Source of the DNA: VRUE01 sp035693025
GTDB lineage: Bacteria > Actinomycetota > Thermoleophilia > Solirubrobacterales > 70-9
Direction of reading: 5' to 3'
DNA length: 64,000 bases
Assembly: GCA_035693025.1 (NCBI GenBank)
Contig: DASSHI010000034.1
Coordinates: 22,429 to 86,428 of the forward strand
Numbering within the stretch: the stretch's first letter is position 1; the number at the start of each line of letters is the position of its first letter. Made by a program: the position numbers and the translations under genes. Positions 34,432 through 41,349 of the stretch are shown piece by piece. The notes below the pieces were generated by a model. It was not told the DNA's origin. It worked only from the letters and a program-made list of their open reading frames with translations, and searched no databases.

Positions 34432-35480
34432 ACCGCGCCCCCACCGCCGGCTGGCATCGTCAACTGCCCCTCGGATAGCTGGATTCCCTTCAGCGGGGGA
34501 TTGATCGAAATCAACAGCTCGAACTCCTCTTGCCCCTCCTCTCTTGCCCAGCTCTGCTCCTTGACTAAAGTCAGGTGCTCGACACCTCGCTCGGCCTCTG
34601 CACTCACCTCTAACGCGAAGGAGCGGTCTGGGCCGTTTCCTGCGCTCTCCGGGTCGGGATCCTGTGGCGCCTCCTTGGCGTCAATCATGAAATTGGGCTC
34701 CCAGTGGTCGCTATACGAGTCGGAGAGCAGGCGCATCTGCTCAGGTGTAGATGTGAAACGCCAAGAAAAGCCACTTGACGGTATCTCTGGAAGGGTCACC
34801 ACTAGCCGGTCCCCGGGTCGGGCGTCGACCGGTTGCAGGTGGTGGCGGGAGTCAAGCCACCAGACGTCATTGCGCAGGTCGTTGGGCACCATCTCGCCAG
34901 CCAGCGCCTTCTTGAGGTTGGCCGGTGGGATCGATGACCATTCATCTGCTCGCCGCGGGTCAACGAGGCGAGTGATCGCTAGTTGGCGGGCGGTTGCCGT
35001 GTAGCTGGTGCCCAGCCAAAGTGACAACGCGTAGACGTCGTAAGGGTCTCTGGGATCACCGATGCCGAGATGCTCAAGTCCGCTGCGAAGCAGCCGTCTC
35101 GGCATTAGAAACCAAGCGGCGAAAGCCTCGGCCTCCTTCTCGTGAGAGGGCCACCGCTCGTCCACGGCCCGTTGCAGCCCTTCATCGGGCTCCAAATCGA
35201 TCTCAGCCGCGTGCCCGAAGGCATGGTGGCCGAGCTCATGCCCGGCGCTGTAACGCTGCCGCGTACGCGGGTGCCCCTCGTGCAGGAGGATTCCCGATGA
35301 CGGGTTGCCGGGCACATACACACCTGAAACCTTTCCTAGGGGGCGGAAGGCGAGAACAATGCCCAAGTTCTGGATTGCCCCAAAGACGTCAACGGGCCGG
35401 TCAAGAGCTATTTCAAGATCAGCGTGGATCTCGGATGCCATCGCTACTGCACTACGATTTGCCTGGGCCCAGCTCGTCAC
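34428..35480 (-). CDS. ImmA/IrrE metallopeptidase fused to a chagasin-like domain
   Basis: 350 residues from a GTG. Residues 1-200 form an ImmA/IrrE (DUF955) zinc peptidase: RYSAGHELGHHAFGH with HExxH at 81-85, and EKEAEAFAAWFLMPRRLL with the third ligand. Residues about 213-326 resemble chagasin (MEROPS I42) papain inhibitors: RPGDRLVVTLPEIPSSGFSW (PSSGFSW stands for the NPTTGxxW loop), RSFALEVSAE, GVEHLTLVKEQSW (EQSW in place of the RPW loop). ImmA enzymes usually cleave XRE repressors, and one is encoded just upstream. The fusion with an inhibitor-like domain, beside a C1 peptidase gene, is unusual. Confidence 0.82.
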   Translation of the reverse strand: MTSWAQANRSAVAMASEIHADLEIALDRPVDVFGAIQNLGIVLAFRPLGKVSGVYVPGNPSSGILLHEGHPRTRQRYSAGHELGHHAFGHAAEIDLEPDEGLQRAVDERWPSHEKEAEAFAAWFLMPRRLLRSGLEHLGIGDPRDPYDVYALSLWLGTSYTATARQLAITRLVDPRRADEWSSIPPANLKKALAGEMVPNDLRNDVWWLDSRHHLQPVDARPGDRLVVTLPEIPSSGFSWRFTSTPEQMRLLSDSYSDHWEPNFMIDAKEAPQDPDPESAGNGPDRSFALEVSAEAERGVEHLTLVKEQSWAREEGQEEFELLISINPPLKGIQLSEGQLTMPAGGGGAV

Positions 35481-35857
35481 TTCGTGGCCTCGCCTGGCCC
35501 GCCGAAATTCTGAAGAAATAGGGCAAAGCGCAACACCTCATCCTTCGAGCTCTCCTCAAGTCCTTCGGCTGCCCGGGTCAGCGCCGCCACTGTCGGATCC
35601 TCTACCGCACCTGCCGCCTCGGGGTCAGGATCGGGGCCTAGAAAGAAATCAATCGGCATCCGATAGAGTTCGGCCAAGCGTTTCAGCTCAAGGCTCTCGA
35701 CCCGACGCGTACCTCGCTCGATATCGGAGATTGCTGAGCGGGGGATACCCGTCTGCGCGGCGACGAACTGCTGAGAAAGATTGACGTACTCCCGCGCCTC
35801 CCGCAGCTTGTGGGCCAGCTGGACTGCGTCACCCTTATCTCTTTTGCCGCTGTTCAT
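35477..35857 (-). CDS. XRE-family HTH regulator
   Basis: 126 residues. HTH_3 domain at about 14-70: AHKLREAREYVNLSQQFVAA, TGIPRSAISDIERGTRRVES, LELKRLAELYRMPIDFFLG. The following residues form an acidic linker and short helix (EGLEESSKDEVLRFALFLQ). This is the standard partner of ImmA/IrrE peptidases, which is encoded immediately downstream with a GTGA overlap. Probably binds the GTCGG-containing palindromes in front of the ACP gene and represses the operon and perhaps acpS. Confidence 0.92.
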   Translation of the reverse strand: MNSGKRDKGDAVQLAHKLREAREYVNLSQQFVAAQTGIPRSAISDIERGTRRVESLELKRLAELYRMPIDFFLGPDPDPEAAGAVEDPTVAALTRAAEGLEESSKDEVLRFALFLQNFGGPGEATK

Positions 35858-36153
35858 TTCGCGGTCCCCTTTCCGACTTTGGCCTTGTCGGCTGCGAACT
35901 TGGCGAGGGCCGCCACCGAGCGCATCGTTTCTTGGCGTAGCTCGCGCTTGGGCAGGGTGAGGCCAGTCAGGGTGCGAAACTCCGCCAAGATGTCGAAGAT
36001 GTCGAGCGAGTCAACTGGCATGCCGTTGCCCTTCGCTTCCAGCTTCTCGCGTAGCTCAGCGGGATCTTCGTTCAGCAGCTTTCCGAGAAGGCCAAAGATG
36101 GTCTCCTCAAGCTCCGTCGCGGTCCATTTCTTTGGCGGTGCCTTTACTGCCAT
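35854..36153 (-). CDS. Acyl carrier protein-like protein
   Basis: 99 residues from the ATG at 36153, selected because AAGGAG lies 7 nt upstream (the frame extends to 36204 but that part runs into the operator). The core GNGMPVDSLDIFDILAEF holds DSL with Ser49 as phosphopantetheine site, then TGLTLPKRELRQETMRSVAAL as in ACP helices II-III. N-terminus is basic rather than acidic, an atypical feature. First gene of the island operon and divergent from a holo-ACP synthase gene, its likely modifying enzyme. Carrier for an acyl or aminoacyl group of unknown identity. Confidence 0.8.
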   Translation of the reverse strand: MAVKAPPKKWTATELEETIFGLLGKLLNEDPAELREKLEAKGNGMPVDSLDIFDILAEFRTLTGLTLPKRELRQETMRSVAALAKFAADKAKVGKGTAK

Positions 36154-36166
36154 TGAGTGCTCCTTC

Positions 36167-36226
36167 GTCGGGATAGCCGACAGTGTAACAGGAATATCCG
36201 ACAAAGCTAAGTGTTCTTGTCGGATA
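36167..36226. promoter_or_regulatory. Operator region with GTCGG palindromes, island control
   Basis: Two inverted-repeat elements in the 93-nt gap between ACP and AcpS genes. One: GTCGG (36167-36171) / CCGAC (36177-36181), 5-bp spacer. Two: TATCCGACAA (36195-36204) / TTGTCGGATA (36217-36226), perfect 10-bp arms, 12-bp spacer. Both contain the half-site TCGGATA or TCGGGATA. A good candidate binding region for the XRE protein to control both directions. Confidence 0.75.
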
Positions 36227-36246
36227 GTCCGTCAAGGAGGGGGCGA

Positions 36247-36621
36247 ATGAAGGCGCCGCTAGTTGGCATAGACCTGGTTGAGCCCGGGCGTCTTCGCGAG
36301 CGTCTCCAACGCAACCCCGCCTTGCGCGAGGAGCTCTTTCTGGCGGGCGAGCTCGCTTATGCCGATGTCCAACACGATCCGTACAAGCATCTCGCAGCAC
36401 GCCTCTCCGCGAAGGAGGCTGTGGTCAAGGCGTTGGGCATTGATGGCTGGGATCCCCTCGACATTGAGGTGACTGGCGGAGGCGAGACGGCTGAGCTGCT
36501 TCTCCACGGCGTCGTTCTCGCTCGTGCCGCGGAGCTGGGCGTCGAGGTGACGATTTCTATGAGTCATCTCGACTCGATGGCCGCAGCGGTAGCGATGGCT
36601 CGCCCCCGCAAGCCGGAATAA
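36247..36621 (+). CDS. Holo-ACP synthase (AcpS-type phosphopantetheinyl transferase)
   Basis: 124 residues with AAGGAGG upstream of ATG 36247. Family marks: PLVGIDLVEPGRL (Asp9, Mg2+ ligand), KHLAARLSAKEAVVKALGID (Glu57, second ligand), and VTISMSHLDSMAAAVAMA (the SLSH-like end). It transfers 4'-phosphopantetheine from CoA to carrier proteins. The divergent ACP gene across a shared operator is the obvious substrate, so this is likely a dedicated copy and not the housekeeping acpS, which normally lies by the alr gene. Confidence 0.88.
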   Translation: MKAPLVGIDLVEPGRLRERLQRNPALREELFLAGELAYADVQHDPYKHLAARLSAKEAVVKALGIDGWDPLDIEVTGGGETAELLLHGVVLARAAELGVEVTISMSHLDSMAAAVAMARPRKPE

Positions 36622-36734
36622 CCAGGAATCGCAAGTAATCTCTTCGCGTCGTCGTAATGGAGCGCAAATTCAGCGCCGGTGTTGGAAGGGCTTTAGAAAC
36701 CGCGAAGATGCCCACGTGCAGGGACATCGAGCGA

Positions 36735-36807
36735 TGGAGCTAGGCGGATTCGAACCGCCGACCTCCTGGGTGCGATCCAGGCGCTCTGCCAGCTGAGCTA
36801 TAGCCCC
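36735..36807 (-). tRNA. tRNA-Ala (anticodon CGC)
   Basis: Cloverleaf of 73 nt on the minus strand. Acceptor arm GGGGCTA pairs with TAGCTCC (one G-U), D arm TAGCTCAGCTGG, anticodon stem CCTGG/CCAGG with loop ATCGCAC giving anticodon CGC, and T arm GGCGGTTCGAATCCGCC. No CCA encoded. It is next to the right end of the accessory island, the sort of site where elements integrate, but no duplicated 3' end was found at the other border. Confidence 0.95.
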
Positions 36808-37096
36808 GAGGGTGCCGATTTGCAGATACTTCCGTTCGCAATCGGCGGCAACTGCGGCACCAGTTTATCGGCGATGTGCCGCGATATGCGGCGATCTACA
36901 TGGTTTTCTGCCACTCCTGCAATCCGAGTGGGCAGAGAGGGGTAAGACCCTGGCTCGCGAGTATCGACGATCGGCGGTCGGCGCCGCGCAGGCGAGGAAG
37001 AGCGCCGAGCCTCGCTGACTGCACCCGACGGCTCGGTCCAGGGCGCCTCCTCCACCTGGATAGCCACCGCCGCCACTCCACGCACGTAGCCGTTCG

Positions 37097-37762
37097 TCAC
37101 CCCGGATCCGGGGTGCGCAGGAAGGCGAGCACGGCGGCGACGCGGCGGTGGACGTGCGTCTCGGCGCCGAGGCCGAGCTTGCCGAAGATTGAGGTGATGT
37201 GCTTCTCGACCGCCGACTCGGACAGCACGAGCCGCTCGGCGATGCCGGCGTTGCTGCGCCCCTCGGCCATCGCCCGGAGCACGTCGAGCTCGCGCGGGGT
37301 CAGCTCGCCGAGGCCGGAGGAATGGAGCCGGGAGCGGCGCGCGACCAGCGCCTCGACGATCAGCGGGTCGATCGCAGAGCGGCCGGCGATCGTCTCGCGC
37401 AGCGCGTGCAGGAGCTGCCCGAGGTCTCCGACGCGCTCCTTGAGCAGGTAGGCACGCCCCTCGGCCCCGTCGCGGAGCAGCTCGAAAGCGTAGGTCTCGT
37501 CGGCGTGCTGGGAGAGCACGACGACGCCGACGTCCGGGTGCTCGGCGCGGATGCGATGCGCCGCCTCGATCCCCTCCATGCGGTTGCCGGGTGGCATGCG
37601 GATGTCGGTGAGCACGGCTTCGGGGCGAAGCCGTGCGACGGCGTCGAGCAGCTCCGGGGCGGTGCCCACCGCCTGCACCACCTCCACCTCGCCCGAGTCG
37701 GCGAGCAGGCGGCAGACGCCCTCGCGCACCAAGTAGTGGTCCTCGGCGACGACGACCCGCAT
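37097..37762 (-). CDS. NarL/LuxR-type response regulator
   Basis: 221 residues. Receiver domain with acidic pocket (VVVAEDHYLVREG) and phospho-acceptor Asp53 in AVLTDIRMPP, then the conserved Lys in YLLKERVGDL. C-terminal LuxR HTH: LTPRELDVLRAMAEGRSNAG, IAERLVLSESAVEKHITSIF. Lies 6 nt after the histidine kinase gene, so the two are a two-component system. Upstream 289 nt to the tRNA contain no gene I can support. Confidence 0.95.
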   Translation of the reverse strand: MRVVVAEDHYLVREGVCRLLADSGEVEVVQAVGTAPELLDAVARLRPEAVLTDIRMPPGNRMEGIEAAHRIRAEHPDVGVVVLSQHADETYAFELLRDGAEGRAYLLKERVGDLGQLLHALRETIAGRSAIDPLIVEALVARRSRLHSSGLGELTPRELDVLRAMAEGRSNAGIAERLVLSESAVEKHITSIFGKLGLGAETHVHRRVAAVLAFLRTPDPG

Positions 37763-37768
37763 CGACCC

Positions 37769-39499
37769 TCAGACCGCCACCCGCTCGCCGACCGGAAAGT
37801 CGGCGCGCAGTCGGGTTCCCTCGCCTGGCGCCGAGTCGACCGCGAAGCTGCCTCCGAGCGCGTCGACGCGATCGGCGAGCCCGGCCAGGCCGGAGCCATT
37901 GGCCAGGCCGGGGTCGAATCCGCAGCCGTCGTCGGAGACCTCGAGCGCGAGCGTCCCGGCTTCGCACCGCAGCCTTACCGTGATCCGCTCGGCGCCGGAG
38001 TGCTTGAGCGCATTGGCGAAGCCCTCGCAGCTGAGGAAGTAGGCGGCGCTCTCCACGCGTTCGGAGAACCGGGTCTCGCGCAGCCCGGGCTCGCATTCGA
38101 TCGTGACGCCCAGCGGCAACCTCGCGGCGCGCGACTCGAGCGCCTCGACGAGGCCGAGATCATCGAGCACCGACGGGTGGATGCCGCTCGCCAGCTCACG
38201 TACGTTGGCGAGAGCCTGCTGGGCCTCGGCCTGCAGATCGGCAAAGGTCGCCTCGAGCGTCGCCGGCTCGCGCCCGAGCTGGTTGCGGGCGAGCCCGATG
38301 CGGGCGATCAGCGCGACGAGATCCTGCTGGACGCCATCGTGGATGTCGCGCTCCAGCCGCCGCCGTGCGTTCTCCTCGGCCTCGACCAGGCGGGTGCGCG
38401 ACGCGGTCAGCTCCTCGACCTGGCGCAGCAGCTCGCGGCCGCTAGCCTCCTCGCCATATACCCAGCGGCCGGCCCGGCGGGCGAGCGCCCGGCGCGCCGG
38501 GGCGGCGAGCAGCGTCACCGCGATCGCCACCGCGACGGCGACGCGCAGGCCCTCGCCGGCGGCGGCGATCCCGGCTGCGGCGGCGATCCCGACGTAGGCG
38601 GCGGCGAACACCGTCCAGAGGGCAATGTAGGCGAGCGAGCGCCGCAGGAAGCCGCCGAGGTCGAAGAGATCGGGGTCGAGGAGGCCGACTGCCAGTGCCA
38701 CCCCGAGCGCCGTGAGGGCGCCCACCACGGGCACGTCCACAGCAGCCTTCGGCAGAACGCCGGCGGCGACAAGGCCGTCTCCGAGCGGCTGCAGGGCGAT
38801 CAGCGAAAGCGCGGCCAGGGGCCAGCGCGTGCGCAGTCGCCGGGACGGGTCGAAGCGTCGGTAGCGGAGGGCGAGGAGAGCTACCGCGAGCACGGTGAGC
38901 AGGCCGATCGCCGCCTTGGCGTAGAAGGAGAGCGGGCCCGCGAGGAAGCCGAGCGCTTCGATGTGCAGGGGGCTGGAGACGACCGGCCCCGGACCGGCGT
39001 ACGGTTCGAGCCAGCCGAAGCTCAGCGCCGGCTGCAGGGTCGGCCGGGCGAGCAGGAGCGCCACGGGCACCAACACAGCGAGCCCGAACGCGGTGCGGAC
39101 GAGGACCGGTTCGTACCTGCGGTGGTAGTGGCCGTCGGGGTAGACGGCAAAGAGCGCGAGGATCGCGGCCGGCAGCGCCAGGTCGAGCGCCACCTCGAGC
39201 GTGTCTGGGAGGACGAGCCAGCCGCCCGGCCCGAACTGGCGCCTGAGGATCGCAAGCGCGAAGCCGGCGGCGATCCAGGCGATCGCGATCGCGCCGAGCA
39301 GCAGCAGCCGCCGGGCGGCGAGGGAGTCGGGGCGACGGCGGGCGGCGAGCGCGCCGGCGCCGAACAGGGTGGCCATCGGCAGGACCCAGTAGGCGCCGTT
39401 CGGCAACGACAGGGCGATGACCGTGGTGGCGGCAAAGGCGAGAGGCACGGCGACGGCGCCCACCGTGGTCAGCGTCCGGATCGACCCCTGCCCAGGCAT
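37769..39499 (-). CDS. Membrane sensor histidine kinase (DegS/NarX type)
   Basis: 576 residues from ATG 39499. Around nine or ten membrane helices in the first 360 residues form the sensing part, with no obvious periplasmic domain. Dimerisation/phospho-acceptor region RRRLERDIHDGVQQDLVALI (HisKA_3, His in DIHDG). The ATPase domain holds FANALKHSGAERITV (N box), VSDDGCGFDP (G1) and GSGLAGLADRVDALGG (G2). Partner of the NarL-type regulator downstream. The signal is unknown. Confidence 0.93.
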   Translation of the reverse strand: MPGQGSIRTLTTVGAVAVPLAFAATTVIALSLPNGAYWVLPMATLFGAGALAARRRPDSLAARRLLLLGAIAIAWIAAGFALAILRRQFGPGGWLVLPDTLEVALDLALPAAILALFAVYPDGHYHRRYEPVLVRTAFGLAVLVPVALLLARPTLQPALSFGWLEPYAGPGPVVSSPLHIEALGFLAGPLSFYAKAAIGLLTVLAVALLALRYRRFDPSRRLRTRWPLAALSLIALQPLGDGLVAAGVLPKAAVDVPVVGALTALGVALAVGLLDPDLFDLGGFLRRSLAYIALWTVFAAAYVGIAAAAGIAAAGEGLRVAVAVAIAVTLLAAPARRALARRAGRWVYGEEASGRELLRQVEELTASRTRLVEAEENARRRLERDIHDGVQQDLVALIARIGLARNQLGREPATLEATFADLQAEAQQALANVRELASGIHPSVLDDLGLVEALESRAARLPLGVTIECEPGLRETRFSERVESAAYFLSCEGFANALKHSGAERITVRLRCEAGTLALEVSDDGCGFDPGLANGSGLAGLADRVDALGGSFAVDSAPGEGTRLRADFPVGERVAV

Positions 39500-39561
39500 G
39501 CGTGCATCGTGACGTACTTGGGCGCGACGGTCCACGGGGATCTCCCCCGAGCGCGCCCTGG

Positions 39562-39589
39562 GGCTTGCCCCACCCCCCTGGGGCAAGCC
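39562..39589. repeat. 11-bp perfect inverted repeat (hairpin)
   Basis: GGCTTGCCCCA (39562-39572) and TGGGGCAAGCC (39579-39589) around six C bases, in the 200-nt divergent region between the kinase gene and the membrane-protein gene at 39700. May be an operator or an mRNA hairpin. The region holds no other feature. Confidence 0.55.
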
Positions 39590-39699
39590 GCCGCGAAGTC
39601 GGAGGCCTGCCCCGTTCCGCTCGGCGGCCCTGAGCCGTAGTTTCGGCGGCGCAAGCGAATGTCGCCTCAGGGGAGGCGGCCCGACCACAGGAGGAACCA

Positions 39700-40359
39700 A
39701 TGAACGGCAGAGCGGTACCCCGGCTGGCGGCTCTCAGCGGCGCCGGCTTCTTCGTCCTTGCGACGGCCGGCCACTTCGCCTACCCGAGCGCGCCGGACTT
39801 CATGGCGAAGGCGCCCGCCGTGCAGGCCTTCTACGTGGCCCACCACGGCGCCGTGCTGGCCTCCAACACCCTTTACCTACTGAGCGGCATGCTGCTGCTC
39901 GTCTTCGCCGCGGCGCTGCGGGCGGCGCTGCGCGGCGATGAGCGGGGCGAGCTGACGGCGACCGCCGTGTTCGGAGCGCTGATCGCGGGCGCGAGCATGA
40001 TGATCGCCAGCTCCGCGGTCGACATGGCCGGCGCGCTGCACGTCCAAGAACAGGGAACGATCGCGCCCCAGTCGGCGAGCGTCTTCTGGGACCTGAACCA
40101 CGTCCTCTTCGGGCTCGCCGCGCCGATGGCCCTCGCCGTCGCCCTCCTCGGCTGTGCTCTCGCCTCGCTGCGCGACCACGCCCTGCCGAGTTGGCTCGGC
40201 GCCGTCAGCCTTGTTCTCGGGATCGCCCTGGCAATTCCCCCGATCAACTACGTCGCTATCGTCGTCTTCATCTTCTGGTCGCTGGCCGCGAGCATCGTGC
40301 TGGCGCTGCCGGGCGAGGTGGACGTCAGCCGACTGGCCGGCGCCGCTGAGACCGGGTAG
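39700..40359 (+). CDS. Six-helix membrane protein, DUF4386-like
   Basis: 219 residues with ACAGGAGGAA upstream. About six hydrophobic segments: LAALSGAGFFVLATAGHFAY, LASNTLYLLSGMLLLVFAAA, FGALIAGASMMIASSAVDMA, VLFGLAAPMALAVALLGCAL, then two at the C-terminus. Layout is similar to DUF4386-type integral membrane proteins without known function. Divergent from the kinase/regulator pair and possibly regulated by it. Confidence 0.7.
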   Translation: MNGRAVPRLAALSGAGFFVLATAGHFAYPSAPDFMAKAPAVQAFYVAHHGAVLASNTLYLLSGMLLLVFAAALRAALRGDERGELTATAVFGALIAGASMMIASSAVDMAGALHVQEQGTIAPQSASVFWDLNHVLFGLAAPMALAVALLGCALASLRDHALPSWLGAVSLVLGIALAIPPINYVAIVVFIFWSLAASIVLALPGEVDVSRLAGAAETG

Positions 40360-40418
40360 CGCCGACGCGCCTCGACCTTGTAAGACCCGGGGAGCGGCAA
40401 CCCCCGCGACCTCAAATC

Positions 40419-40441
40419 GGCCGGGCGACCGTCGCCCGGCC
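40419..40441. repeat. 10-bp perfect hairpin upstream of secreted protein gene
   Basis: GGCCGGGCGA (40419-40428), loop CCG, TCGCCCGGCC (40432-40441). It lies 22 nt before the ATG at 40464, downstream of the membrane-protein gene at 39700. Without a T tract, so an attenuator or operator is as likely as a terminator. Confidence 0.5.
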
Positions 40442-40463
40442 CGAGCGAAAGGACCAAGCAGAG

Positions 40464-41312
40464 ATGAAAACCACAGCAGAGCGCCGGCTCAAGCCGGTGG
40501 CCGTCGTCCTCGGCACCGCCTGCGCCGCCGCTGCCCTGTGGGCCGCCGGACCGGCACAGGCCGCGGCGCTGCCCAAGCTGACGCTGAAGATCGACGCCAA
40601 CTCGATCGCGGTCGGCGGGGCGACGCAGTCGGGCGGCGTCAACGTCGTCACGACCACCAGCTCCAAGAAGGGCGCCGAAGCGATCCTCTTCCGGCTCGAC
40701 CCGGGGAAGACCGCGGCCGAACTCCAGGCCTTCCTCAAGTCGAAGAAGTCCCAGGATCCCAACGAAGCGAATCGCTACGGCGCGATCGTCTTCGACGCGG
40801 AAGCCATCCCGGGCCACCCGAGCGAAGCGCAGACGGTGCTGGCGCCGGGCGAATATCTCGCGCTGGCGGCGCCGGGACACGGGCCGCCGAAGATCGCCAC
40901 GCCGTTCACGGTCAGCGCCGCAGCCGCTCCGGCCGCGCTGCCGAAGCCGCAGGCGACGATCCGCTCGATCGACTTCGACTTCCGCGGCCCGAGCACGCTG
41001 CACGAGGGCGAGCTCGTCCGCTTCAAGAACGAAGGCTTCCTCGTCCACATGGACCTCGCCTTCCCGGTCAAGAGCAAGGCGGCCGCAAAGCAGGTAGCGC
41101 ACGGCATGCTGACCGGCAGGCAGAAGGGGCTGGGCAAGCTGTTCGCCGGCCCACCGGTCGGCTTCCAGGGGGCTGTCTCCCACGGCGCCTTCCAGCAGGA
41201 GAGGATCGACGCCAGGCCCGGCTGGTACGTGCAGGTCTGCTTCATGGAAGACCAGGAGGGAGTGCCGCACACGCAGCTCGGGATGGAGCGCCTGCTCAGG
41301 ATCGTGAAGTGA
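40464..41312 (+). CDS. Secreted protein with cupredoxin-like C-terminal domain
   Basis: 282 residues. Signal peptide (PVAVVLGTACAAAALWAAGPAQA). I do not recognise a named family. The C-terminal domain, from about residue 150, reads HEGELVRFKNEGFLVHMDLAF, then PGWYVQVCFMEDQEGVPHTQLGM. His, Cys, His and Met in this order recall a type-1 copper site, but the Cys-His gap (9 residues) is longer than normal. The first domain has ILFRLDPGKTAAELQAFLKS. Extracellular; function unknown. GAA codons are more common here than in cytosolic neighbours. Confidence 0.65.
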   Translation: MKTTAERRLKPVAVVLGTACAAAALWAAGPAQAAALPKLTLKIDANSIAVGGATQSGGVNVVTTTSSKKGAEAILFRLDPGKTAAELQAFLKSKKSQDPNEANRYGAIVFDAEAIPGHPSEAQTVLAPGEYLALAAPGHGPPKIATPFTVSAAAAPAALPKPQATIRSIDFDFRGPSTLHEGELVRFKNEGFLVHMDLAFPVKSKAAAKQVAHGMLTGRQKGLGKLFAGPPVGFQGAVSHGAFQQERIDARPGWYVQVCFMEDQEGVPHTQLGMERLLRIVK

Positions 41313-41349
41313 GCGGCGGCAAGGCCGGCGCGTAGCAACGGGACTCGGG

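Noticed and set aside
36154..36204. Longer N-terminus for the ACP-like protein (start at 36204).
   Set aside because: It would run through the operator palindrome and ignores the AAGGAG placed 7 nt before the ATG at 36153.
28994..36807. Att-site duplication of the tRNA-Ala 3' end bounding the island.
   Set aside because: I looked for the T-arm/acceptor sequence near 28994-29371 and did not see it; no integrase present.
36808..37096. Possible gene remnant between tRNA-Ala and the response regulator.
   Set aside because: Several short frames but none with motif, ribosome site or codon bias; I treat the stretch as non-coding.
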